Assembly: GCF_024734405.1 (NCBI RefSeq)
Contig: NZ_CP059556.1
Coordinates: 2,542,001-2,606,000, forward strand
Reading direction: 5' to 3'
Source: Saccharopolyspora gregorii
GTDB lineage: Bacteria; Actinomycetota; Actinomycetes; Mycobacteriales; Pseudonocardiaceae
Length of the DNA stretch: 64,000 nt
In this document: positions 18,556 to 27,576 of the stretch, piece by piece
Layout: every line of letters starts with the position of its first letter
Position numbering within the stretch: the first letter of the stretch is position 1
Notes under the pieces: generated by a model
What the model was told of the DNA's origin: nothing
Seen by the model: only the letters and a program-made list of their open reading frames with translations
Databases searched by the model: none
Translations under genes and position numbers: made by a program

Positions 18556-19458
18556 GTGGAACCGCACCAGCAGCAACGGATCGCAGAACTGCCGCCGTAC
18601 CGAGCACTCCTCGTGGTCGACATGAAGGACTTCAGCGGCGAGAAGGGAAGTGACCACGCCCGCATCACGGAGCAGATCCCGCTGATCCTCGAACAGACCT
18701 TCCGCCGGCGCGGGCTCGACGAGGTGTGGCGCTCCGCGCGTTTCCACGGGACCACCGGGGACGGCTACTTCGCGGGTTTCGACCCGCACCACCTCCCGAC
18801 CCTGCTCGACCCGTTCCTGGCCGATCTCCAGGCGGAGCTCGAGTACCAGAACCGGGTGCGCCCGGGAGACCGGCCGATGCGGATGCGCGTGAGCTTGACC
18901 GTCGGGCCGATGACGGATTCCGGGCGGAACGCGATCAGCGACGGCAGCGGGAACACCCGGATCGAAGCACACCGCATCCTCGACGACCGGTCCGTCCGGG
19001 ACCTCCTGACCAGGTCCAACGCGACGACGTGCGTAGCCGCGATCGTCTCGGGCCGAGTGCACGACGACGTGGTCGAGCCCGGCTACACCGGGGAGGACCC
19101 CGGTCTGTACGTGCCGGTGGAGGTCGAGGTGAAGACCTACCGCGGGCAGGCCTACCTGCGGGTGCCCAAGCCTTCCGGTGACCTGCTGCGCAACGGGTTC
19201 TCGGCGCCGCGGCCCCCGGAGGCGGACGGCGCGGACGAGAAGCCCCGTGGCAGCGTTGAAGGAGGGGCCGGCCCGACCTACACCGGGATCGCACAGGCGC
19301 ACGGGGCGGTCGGCCACGTCGTCGTCGGACCTGACGCCCGGGTGAACACCGGCTCGGGCCACCAGATCAACGATGCGCGCAACGAAGGCGACGGTGTCGC
19401 CGTGTTCGGCACCAGCAACGATGGGGTGCAGCACCGGGTCGACAAGGGAGACCGGTGA
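18556..19458 (+). CDS. Class III nucleotide cyclase-like protein with C-terminal NTGSG motif
   Basis: 300 residues. Residues 15-190 look like an adenylate/guanylate cyclase catalytic domain. YRALLVVDMKDFS carries the first metal Asp (Asp22), TTGDGYFAGF the second (Asp69), MRVSLTVGPM matches the RxGxxxG strand, and EAHRIL keeps the catalytic Arg (Arg140). The usual Asn of the VNxAxR motif and the substrate-selecting Lys before TIGD are not kept, so the base specificity may be unusual. The C-terminal about 100 residues are low-complexity, then carry DARVNTGSGHQIN, a motif repeated in the next protein. The GTG at 18556 follows AAGGGG. Its stop overlaps the next gene as GTGA. Similar cyclase-like proteins occur beside regulators in Streptomyces; I know of no assigned product. 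Confidence 0.75.
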   Translation: MEPHQQQRIAELPPYRALLVVDMKDFSGEKGSDHARITEQIPLILEQTFRRRGLDEVWRSARFHGTTGDGYFAGFDPHHLPTLLDPFLADLQAELEYQNRVRPGDRPMRMRVSLTVGPMTDSGRNAISDGSGNTRIEAHRILDDRSVRDLLTRSNATTCVAAIVSGRVHDDVVEPGYTGEDPGLYVPVEVEVKTYRGQAYLRVPKPSGDLLRNGFSAPRPPEADGADEKPRGSVEGGAGPTYTGIAQAHGAVGHVVVGPDARVNTGSGHQINDARNEGDGVAVFGTSNDGVQHRVDKGDR

Positions 19459-21500
19459 GCGTCGACGAGCAGCGCGGGGCGCCGGGCTACGTCGGGGTGG
19501 ACCAGCTCGACGGGAACGTCGAGACGGTCGTCGCGGGCTCCCGTCCGCAGGTGAACTCGGGCTCCGGCTTCCAGATCGGCGGCGACGTCGGCGTCGTGCT
19601 CATCTCGGAGTCGCAGGGCCGGGAGCGCCGGAAGCGCGCACGACCGCTGAGCCACTCGGCGTGGCGGCGGGAGTACTTGAGCAAGCGCTTCGTCCCACCG
19701 CGGAAGTTCGAAGCGGCCCAGGACGCGCTCGCGCGGAACGGCACCGTCTTCATCAGCGGCGCGGACGGCAGCGGCAGGCAGAGCACCGCCGAGATGCTGC
19801 TGTGGCTCCGCTTTCCGGACAACGAAGTCGGATTCCGGCGTCTCACCTTCGACAACGAGGAGGACGTCGACGAGCGTCCGCTGGACGCGGAGTCGGTCCA
19901 GCGGGGAGAACGGCTGCTGCTCGACCTGTCCGCCGAAACGGGGGAGAACGTCGAGCCGTTGCGGCGCGATCTGGACACCTTCCGCGCGGCGGTCGAACGC
20001 GAGGGCGCCGCACTGGTCGTCGTCCTCCCGGTGGATTTCGAGCAGCTGCTCGGGGACGAGGCCACCAACCCCAGGGTCGTGATCGAGCGACCGGACGGAT
20101 CAGCGGTGATCCGGAGTCATCTCCTCGCGGAGAACATCCCGGAGAGCGTGCACGAGCTCGACGCGCTCGGCGAAAGCCGGGCGAGTGAACCGATGCGCGG
20201 GCTGGAACGGCTCGTGGCTCGAATCGTGCAGGCCGAGGAGCGGAATCCGGAAGCGGGTTTCGCGCAGTGGGCGAAGTCGGCGACGGAGACGGTCGCCGAA
20301 TACGTGTCCAAGGTCGCCGGACAGGTCAAGAACTACTCGCTCGGACAGCGGACCACGCTGCTGGCCGCGTCGATGGTGGAGGGCGCACATCCCGACTCCG
20401 CGCACGTCGCCCGACACGCCTTGCAGACGGGATTGGGTTACCCGCAGGACGACGGTTTCGTGCTCGAACGTACCGGTCTCGCTGACGCGCTGAAGAACAT
20501 CGCGGCCGGAGTCGAGAACGGACGAGCGATCAAATTCGAATCACCCCGTTACGCCGAGGCGGTGCGCGAGTACTTCTGGAGCAATTTCCCGGAGTTGCGC
20601 GAACATTTCCGGGACTGGGTCGGTATCTGCCTGGCGATGGATGAGCTCACGGACGCCGACCAGGACCGGATGGTGGCGCGGTTCGCCGTGCAGGCGTGCC
20701 GGACCGGTCGGACGCTCGATCTATGGGTGTTGGCAGAACGGTGGACGGCGGGCGGGGGAAGGGGAACTCACCATCGGTCCGCCGTGAGGTGGGCGGCGAG
20801 CGCGTTGGGGTACGGCCTCCAAGACGACAGCTCGCTCGGGGGCGCGAGCGAACTCCGCCGCAAGATCTACGAAGCCGCGAGCAGAGGCGAGCCCTCCGAG
20901 GACCTCGCTCGGGTGCTCGTCCTGGTCTGCGCGAACGTCATGGCCGAGGAACACCCGGAGCAAGCGCTGGTCAGGCTGCGGTTGCTCGCCGGGCACCCGA
21001 CGCCTGACGTGGCGGAGACGGCTCGCAGCGCGGTGCGCGACCTGACGAGCAGCGACCGCCTGTACCGCAGGTTCCTGTGGCGGATGGTGGCCTGGCTCGA
21101 GAATCCGCGACCCGCCGACCCGGGGCTGTTCCTCCTGCTGGCGCGTGCGGGCCGGGTGAGCGGGCGCGGGCCGGGTTCGCGGGTCCTGCTGCACAGCAAG
21201 GTCATTCGGCAACAGCTCGCCGCCTGCTGGTACCGCGTCCTGCCGCTGGACGAGTCGGTCTGGCGATCGAGCGTCCGCGACTGGCTCGATGCCGCGGGCA
21301 CGGCTCCCCACGGTGACCTCTTCCTCGACGTCCTGGTCGACGCGGCGCGAGGCCGGCTCTCGGTACTGGCGCGGCTGCACGTGGTCGCCCGGGATTGGGC
21401 CCACCAGCACGGGAACGAACAAGGAGCTCGCGATCGGGAGGTGGCGCGACGGCTCGCCGTCCGTCTCGACCGAGCTCAGGAACATCGGCTCTACAGCTAG
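19455..21500 (+). CDS. P-loop NTPase, STAND-like, with N-terminal NSGSG motif
   Basis: 681 residues, GTG start overlapping the previous stop. Residues 28-43 (SRPQVNSGSGFQIG) echo the motif at the end of the cyclase-like protein. A bridging segment REYLSKRFVPPRKFEAA leads into a Walker A loop ISGADGSGRQST (residues 100-111), where Arg replaces the usual Lys. A hydrophobic strand ending in Asp (VVVLPVDF, near 188-195) may serve as Walker B. From about residue 260 the protein is all-alpha, with helical-repeat character to the end. The layout matches the nSTAND-type NTPases of actinobacterial conflict proteins, but the catalytic lysine change leaves ATP hydrolysis in doubt. No nuclease, TIR, protease or other effector domain is seen. 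Confidence 0.7.
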   Translation: MSVDEQRGAPGYVGVDQLDGNVETVVAGSRPQVNSGSGFQIGGDVGVVLISESQGRERRKRARPLSHSAWRREYLSKRFVPPRKFEAAQDALARNGTVFISGADGSGRQSTAEMLLWLRFPDNEVGFRRLTFDNEEDVDERPLDAESVQRGERLLLDLSAETGENVEPLRRDLDTFRAAVEREGAALVVVLPVDFEQLLGDEATNPRVVIERPDGSAVIRSHLLAENIPESVHELDALGESRASEPMRGLERLVARIVQAEERNPEAGFAQWAKSATETVAEYVSKVAGQVKNYSLGQRTTLLAASMVEGAHPDSAHVARHALQTGLGYPQDDGFVLERTGLADALKNIAAGVENGRAIKFESPRYAEAVREYFWSNFPELREHFRDWVGICLAMDELTDADQDRMVARFAVQACRTGRTLDLWVLAERWTAGGGRGTHHRSAVRWAASALGYGLQDDSSLGGASELRRKIYEAASRGEPSEDLARVLVLVCANVMAEEHPEQALVRLRLLAGHPTPDVAETARSAVRDLTSSDRLYRRFLWRMVAWLENPRPADPGLFLLLARAGRVSGRGPGSRVLLHSKVIRQQLAACWYRVLPLDESVWRSSVRDWLDAAGTAPHGDLFLDVLVDAARGRLSVLARLHVVARDWAHQHGNEQGARDREVARRLAVRLDRAQEHRLYS

Positions 21501-21508
21501 GGAAGAAC

Positions 21509-22816
21509 ATGTTGAACGACAACCAGAAGCTCGGGCTCCGCGTGGTCTCGGTGCTCGTCGCGGCGTTGTGGGTGGTGCTGGGCCTGGTCGGTGGCTGGCC
21601 GCTGTGGGTGTGGTTGCTGCTCGCGGCCGCGTCCCTCGCGGCACCAGCGCTGTTCGGGATGGTGCTCACCGAGTCGGTGCTGCGCCGCGGTACGCGCACT
21701 CGGGTGCCACCGGAGGACTTCCGGACCGAACCGCCGCCCGCGCCCCGGCCACCCGAACCGCCGCAACCGCAATCCTTCCCGGTGACGGACGTGGTGCTGA
21801 GCAGTGCGCGGCCCGACTACCGGTTCCTGTTCTCGTGCACGGTCCGGTGGCTGCCGTGCGGCAGCGCATCCGGCCTGCCGCACACCAAGCCCGGAGCTCT
21901 CGCCGCCGGTGCCATCCTCGACGAGGTGACGAGGATGGCCGCCGAGGTCCGCCCGGAGGACGCGAGTCGCGCGCAGTACCAGCTCATGGGCTCGCTCGGC
22001 GCACCGCGCGTTGATCGCACCGGTCGGGTGCAGGCGTGGGCGGACCAGGTCGTGCTGCGGTTGGCGGATGCGGACGCGGATCGCCTCAAGCGGTTGGCCG
22101 AGGTGCGCAAGGACGAAGAGGTCTGGGAGTACGAGCGCAGCTACGAGCGCAACGTCCGCTCCTACTTGGGTGGCGAAATCCTGACCAGCACGGGAAACGC
22201 GCTCGTGTGGTGGTTGGCGGGTCCGCGGACCGACGAGAAGAAGCGGGTGGACGAGGCCGTCGGACGGATCGCCGATCTGAGGCAGCTGACCCGGACCGCG
22301 AACGGGGAGGACGATGGTCCGGAGTCGGCGGATTTCGCCGGTTTCGACCACGAAGGGTTCGCCTTCGCCGCCGCCGAGATGGCCGGGCCGCCGTCGTCGA
22401 TGCCCGCGATGATCTCCGCACCGGTCGCGCAGAACGGGAACGGCGCCACGGCGCAGGAAGACTGCGACCGCCCGCTGGGCGAGCGGGCGCTGGACTTCCT
22501 GAGCGAGCTGCCGGACTCGCCGGAAAGGGCGCTGCTCGCGCGCCAGGTCGCCGACCACCTGCGGGAGCAGGGCTTCGCCGACGAGGCAACGACGATCAGC
22601 AGGCGTTTCGACTCACCGGCGGGGGAGGGCGACTCCGGAGAACCGCACGAACCCGGCGGAACCGGCGAACCCGGAGGAGCGCCCCCGCTTTCGGACGAGG
22701 TGGTCGCGGAAGCCGAAGAGGATGTGGTGGTGGACGACGAACACGACGAGACGTCCCGCGGAGCAGCGACCGGGCCGGACGGCTCGGACCGGGCGGTGGC
22801 CGAGTCCGGTCGCTGA
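21509..22816 (+). CDS. Two-helix membrane protein of an uncharacterised actinobacterial family
   Basis: 435 residues. Two adjacent transmembrane segments lie at about 8-28 and 30-50, followed by a Pro-rich linker (about 70-90). A cytoplasmic domain follows (FLFSCTVRW...; AWADQVVLRLADADADRLKRL; LRKDEEVWEYERSYERN...YLG; ALVWWLAG) that is partly coiled coil. I recall similar proteins in Streptomyces but no function. The last about 150 residues are acidic and disordered. The ATG lies eight bases after the NTPase stop with GGAAG as ribosome site, so it is the last gene of the four-gene operon. It is a candidate membrane effector or anchor for the cyclase/NTPase pair; this is inference. Confidence 0.75.
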   Translation: MLNDNQKLGLRVVSVLVAALWVVLGLVGGWPLWVWLLLAAASLAAPALFGMVLTESVLRRGTRTRVPPEDFRTEPPPAPRPPEPPQPQSFPVTDVVLSSARPDYRFLFSCTVRWLPCGSASGLPHTKPGALAAGAILDEVTRMAAEVRPEDASRAQYQLMGSLGAPRVDRTGRVQAWADQVVLRLADADADRLKRLAEVRKDEEVWEYERSYERNVRSYLGGEILTSTGNALVWWLAGPRTDEKKRVDEAVGRIADLRQLTRTANGEDDGPESADFAGFDHEGFAFAAAEMAGPPSSMPAMISAPVAQNGNGATAQEDCDRPLGERALDFLSELPDSPERALLARQVADHLREQGFADEATTISRRFDSPAGEGDSGEPHEPGGTGEPGGAPPLSDEVVAEAEEDVVVDDEHDETSRGAATGPDGSDRAVAESGR

Positions 22817-22829
22817 GAGCCGACGGAGC

Positions 22830-22889
22830 AGCGGCGCGAGCGTCGCCGGTGGGGCCCGGGCGGGTCACCGGCGACGGGCTCGCGCCGCT
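22830..22889. terminator. Strong bidirectional terminator hairpin
   Basis: A 22-base left arm (22830-22851, AGCGGCGCGAG then CGTCGCCGGTG) pairs fully with 22866-22889 apart from a two-base bulge; the loop is 14 bases. It lies between the convergent stops of the membrane protein gene (+) and the protease gene (-), and should end both transcripts. Confidence 0.7.
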
Positions 22890-22911
22890 CACCTCGTGGC
22901 GGGGTCCGCCG

Positions 22912-23469
22912 TCACCGGCCGGCGAGGGCGGGGGCCTCGGTGTAGGTGCGGGGTTCGATCGACGCCCCCTGCTCGAAGTTGGCCTCGACCTCGGCCTTCT
23001 CCTCGGCGTTGGGCAGGGTGCTCTTGCAGTCGGTGCCCGCGCTGTGCCCGGACATCAGGTCCTCGCAGATACCGGTGCGGTCGTCCGGCAGCCCGAGGAT
23101 GTGGCCGAGCTCGTGGGTGGCGATGCGCGGGACGAAGTGGCCTTCGTCCACGGCCTGGCGCCCCATCCACACGGTGCCGACGCCGAGCGACTCGACCTGG
23201 GCGCGCGGCCAGTCGTCGTCGGCGAGGACGGTGAGGTCGGCCTGCCCGTCGGTGGCCTTCTCGAACTTGACGTTGCTGACCTGGTCGTTCCACGTCGCGG
23301 TGGCCTCGTCGATGGCCTCCTGGAACTCCGCGGCTCGGCTGGCGTCGTAGGTGACGACGTGCGGCTCGGCGGCCGCACCGGTGTCCGCTCCGGCAACCGG
23401 TGCGCCCGCCACCAGCAACAACGCGGTGGCCGCACCGGAGAGTGCGGCGGTCAACGAGTACCTCGCCAT
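22912..23469 (-). CDS. Snapalysin-like secreted small neutral metalloprotease (M7)
   Basis: 185 residues from the ATG at 23469, which has AGGAGGAG upstream; the frame extends 11 codons further without support. A signal peptide (MARYSLTAALSGAATALLLVAGAPVAGA) directs export. The zinc site is ATHELGHILGLPDD, the HExxHxxGxxD pattern of the snapalysin family, with a following Met-turn candidate (CEDLMSG). Two cysteines (GICEDL, GTDCKS) probably form a disulfide. The length is close to known M7 proteases. It is convergent with the four-gene operon and followed by a shared terminator. Confidence 0.9.
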   Translation of the reverse strand: MARYSLTAALSGAATALLLVAGAPVAGADTGAAAEPHVVTYDASRAAEFQEAIDEATATWNDQVSNVKFEKATDGQADLTVLADDDWPRAQVESLGVGTVWMGRQAVDEGHFVPRIATHELGHILGLPDDRTGICEDLMSGHSAGTDCKSTLPNAEEKAEVEANFEQGASIEPRTYTEAPALAGR

Positions 23470-23650
23470 GTCGGCTCCTCCTGATCGGCAGGTGTCACGC
23501 ACGACGGAGGCTAAGCGCGCGCCGCGCCCCGATTCGGACAGTGGCGCCTAACCGCCAGCCCGGGGCCGCGTTCGGGTGCCGGGCCGGCCCGCACGGCCGA
23601 TCCGCCACGAATTTCCCATTTCCGAAGCGGTTTCGGTGCGCACAGCGGTG

Positions 23651-24865
<1,215 letters not shown>

Positions 24866-24965
24866 CGTCCTCGGCTGCTCCTGGTCGGTGGCGCGGGCGG
24901 CGCCGCGTGTCCGGGACCAGGGTTCGCCGGAACGCCCCGCCGGTCCAAGCGGAGTTGCCGAACGG

Positions 24966-24986
24966 TCGATAGGCGGTCGTTATCGA
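24966..24986. promoter_or_regulatory. LysR-type box between moeA and the LysR gene
   Basis: Inverted repeat TCGATA-N9-TATCGA in the 306-base divergent intergenic region, containing the T-N11-A core (T24970, A24982) typical of LysR-family operators. Nothing else clear is seen in this gap. Confidence 0.5.
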
Positions 24987-25171
24987 CGCAGGTGGCGCCG
25001 ATCGGGGCCGGTCGCGGTGATCGTCTTCACCTGCCGGCGTGCCACCGGACGCGACCTGGCGCCGTCCCGGACCGGCGCGGCGCCGAGCCGCGCCGCGGGA
25101 GGCGTCCGCGCGGTGCGGCCGATCGCTGGAGAGGCCGCTCCGACCGGGCGCCGGGCGTGGTCGAATGGGGC

Positions 25172-26089
25172 ATGTTGTTCCGACAGCTCGAGTACTTCGT
25201 GGTGCTCGCCCGGGAGGGGCACTTCGCCCGCGCCGCCAACGCCTGCTACGTGTCCCAACCGGCGCTGTCCGAGGCGATCCGCAAGCTGGAGCACGAGCTG
25301 AAGGTGCCGCTGGTGCGGCGCGGGCACCAGTACGAGGGACTCACCCCGGAAGGGGAGCGGCTGGTGCTGTGGGCGCGGCGCGTCCTGGCCGAGCACGACG
25401 CGTTGAAGCACGAGGCCGCGGCGTTGCAGACCGGCCTCACCGGCACGCTCCGGCTCGGCGTGATCCCGGCCGCGGCGAGCACCGTCGCGCTGATCACCGA
25501 CCCGTTCTGCGCCGAGCACCCGCTGGCGCGGGTCCGGTTGGCGACGGACCTGCGCTCGGCGGACATCCTGGAGCGGATCCGCCGGTTCGAGCTGGACGCC
25601 GGGATCATCCACCCGAAGGAGCAGGAACTGGCGGACCTGGCGGTCACCCCGCTCTACGAGGAGCGGCACGTGCTGCTGGCCAGCGGCGAGCTGATCACCG
25701 GCCAGTCCGACTCGATCAGCTGGCCGGAGGCGCTGGAACTGCCGATGTGCCTGCTGGACGAGGGGATGCGCGGGCGCCAGCTCATCGACGAGGCGATCTC
25801 CGCGCGCGAGCTGGCGGTGGCGCCGCGCCTGGAGTCCGATTCGCTGGTGACCTTGATCGCGCACGTCGGCACCGGCCGCTGGGCGACGATCGTCCCCGAG
25901 TCCTGGCTGCGCACCCTGCACCCGCCCGCCGGGTCCCGGGTGCTGCGGCTGTCCGACCCCGCGCCCACCGCGTCGATCGCGCTGGTCACCAGCGCGGTCG
26001 AACCGGGCTCGGTGCTCACCCGAGCGGTCCGCCGAACAGCCGAACGAGCAGCCACCGACAAGGCCTTCGGCCACCTCGGCACGACCTGA
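25172..26089 (+). CDS. LysR-family transcriptional regulator
   Basis: 305 residues. The N-terminal winged HTH reads MLFRQLEYFVVLAREGHFARAANACYVSQPALSEAIRKLE, followed by the linker helix and a periplasmic-binding-fold effector domain (GTLRLGVIPAAAST...). The length is normal. It is divergent from moeA with a LysR-type box between them, so it probably controls moeA and itself. In actinobacteria a LysR gene beside moeA often accompanies formate dehydrogenase genes, but none is present here. The effector is unknown. A GTG 12 bases upstream (25160) is an alternative start. Confidence 0.92.
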   Translation: MLFRQLEYFVVLAREGHFARAANACYVSQPALSEAIRKLEHELKVPLVRRGHQYEGLTPEGERLVLWARRVLAEHDALKHEAAALQTGLTGTLRLGVIPAAASTVALITDPFCAEHPLARVRLATDLRSADILERIRRFELDAGIIHPKEQELADLAVTPLYEERHVLLASGELITGQSDSISWPEALELPMCLLDEGMRGRQLIDEAISARELAVAPRLESDSLVTLIAHVGTGRWATIVPESWLRTLHPPAGSRVLRLSDPAPTASIALVTSAVEPGSVLTRAVRRTAERAATDKAFGHLGTT

Positions 26090-26108
26090 CCCCCAGCCCC
26101 GCTGTCGT

Positions 26109-26269
26109 CCTGTCAGCGGCGAAGCCGCTGAGCGGCGACCCGGCACGCAGCCGGACCACCCGCGGGTTCTCAGCGGTTTCCTCGCGAGGACAGCTTTGTC
26201 GCATGTGGCGGAGCCACCTGCGAAAAAGATCCCGCAGCGAGGGAACCGCTGAGGTTCCGCCACCCGACC
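26109..26269 (-). repeat. Dispersed intergenic hairpin repeat, copy 2 (reverse orientation)
   Basis: Reverse-complement copy of the element at 37083 and 54968. The outer arms CTCAGCGGTTTCCTCGC (26169-26185) and GCGAGGGAACCGCTGAG (26237-26253) pair at 16 of 17 positions. The central GTGGCGGAGCCAC is kept. A second small hairpin CAGCGGC-GAA-GCCGCTG lies at the 26109 end. It sits between the convergent 3' ends of the LysR (+) and NlpC/P60 (-) genes. Confidence 0.88.
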
Positions 26270-26290
26270 CCCTAAGCAAGAAGAGTCAGG

Positions 26291-27325
26291 TCATCCGGCG
26301 AAGCGGCGGACCGAGTTGATCTGTCCCATGTACTTGACCTCTTCGACGGTCACGGTCTGCCCCTCGGTCGGGGCGTGCACCATCTTGCCGTTGCCGAGGT
26401 AGATGCCGTCGTGGCTGCCGGAGCTGTAGAAGAAGATCACGTCCCCGGGCTTCATCTCGCTCTGCGAGACCTTCTCGCCCTCGGAGATCTGCGACTGGGT
26501 GGAGCTGGGCAGCGACACCCCGGCCTGCTTGAACGACCACTGCACGAGGCCGGAGCAGTCGAACTGGCTCGGGCCCTTCGCGCCGAAGACGTACGGGGAG
26601 CCCTGCTTGCTCAGCGCGGCGTTGACCGCCTTGATCGCGGCGCCGGAGCCGATCAGCGAGCCCACCTTGCTGCCGCCGCCGGACAGCGAGTCCTGCTCCT
26701 GCTCGGTGAGGCTCTCGTACTGCTGCTTCACCTTGGCGATCTGGGCGTCCATCTCGTCCTTCTTGCCCGCGATCTCGCCCTCCAGCCGCGCCGCGTCGGC
26801 TTCGGCCCGAGCGGCCCGCTCGTGCGCGGACCTGGCTTCCCGCTCGCCCCGCTCGGCCTGGGCGGTCGCCCCGGCGAGCTTGGTGACGGCGTCGTCGTTG
26901 TCCCGCGCGAGCACGTCCAGCGCGGAGGAGCGGTCCAGGAACTCGTTCGGCGATTCGCTGACCAGCAGCGCGGACAGCTTGCTCATCCGGGCGCCCTGGT
27001 AGGAGGCGTGCACGAACTGGTCGACCTGGCCGCGGAAGCGCTCTTCCTCGGCGCGCGCGTCGGCGGTCGTGCGCCCGGCCTGCTCCGCTTCGGCGTTCGC
27101 CCGGCCCAGCTCGTCCTGCCGCGCAGCGTGGTCGTCCTGCGCCTTCTTGTAGGCCTCGGTGAGCTCCTCGGCCTGGCGTCCCAGCTCCTTGAGCTGCTTC
27201 TGCGCGTCGGTCGCGCTGCCCGCCGGTTCCGCGGTCGCCGGGACCGAGGACAGGCCGACGGCGGTGGCGACGACCGTGGCCGCCAGCGCGGCGTTCCGCG
27301 AACGCTTCAACCGGGATGAACCCAC
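26291..27325 (-). CDS. NlpC/P60 peptidoglycan endopeptidase (RipA/RipC-like), secreted
   Basis: 344 residues from GTG 27325, chosen for AGGAGG six bases upstream. A signal peptide (RNAALAATVVATAVGLSSVPATA) is followed by a long coiled coil (about residues 35-215) with heptad-like Glu/Ala/Lys repeats. A C-terminal NlpC/P60 domain follows: FDCSGLVQWSFKQAG holds the catalytic Cys, SHDGIYLGNGKMVHAP supplies a histidine. It cleaves stem peptides in the cell wall, as RipA/RipC do during division. The coiled coil probably controls activity or contacts the FtsEX-like machinery. It is monocistronic in appearance. Confidence 0.93.
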   Translation of the reverse strand: MGSSRLKRSRNAALAATVVATAVGLSSVPATAEPAGSATDAQKQLKELGRQAEELTEAYKKAQDDHAARQDELGRANAEAEQAGRTTADARAEEERFRGQVDQFVHASYQGARMSKLSALLVSESPNEFLDRSSALDVLARDNDDAVTKLAGATAQAERGEREARSAHERAARAEADAARLEGEIAGKKDEMDAQIAKVKQQYESLTEQEQDSLSGGGSKVGSLIGSGAAIKAVNAALSKQGSPYVFGAKGPSQFDCSGLVQWSFKQAGVSLPSSTQSQISEGEKVSQSEMKPGDVIFFYSSGSHDGIYLGNGKMVHAPTEGQTVTVEEVKYMGQINSVRRFAG

Positions 27326-27576
27326 GACACTCCTCCTGCTGCCACCGCCCGGTGGCCCCCGACCGTTCGAGGACGCACCTGCGCGAGCCGTCCGAACCGG
27401 TCCGCGGAACGGCGAACGGCCGATCACCGCGAAACCGCGGCACAGGCTACGCACCGGGGGACGGGGTGATCTCGAACCGGGTGCGCCACGCAGCGCGAGC
27501 ACCCGGTTCCACCCCGTGCACACCGCAGGTGAGCCCCGGACCGGGACGGGTGCGGCCCTCCCGGCCCGGGGTGCGG

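Noticed and set aside
17775-22816. Calling the four-gene operon a Pycsar or CBASS system
   Set aside because: No TIR, no nucleotide-binding effector fused to membrane helices, and no CD-NTase fold. Only the cyclase fold is shared with Pycsar.
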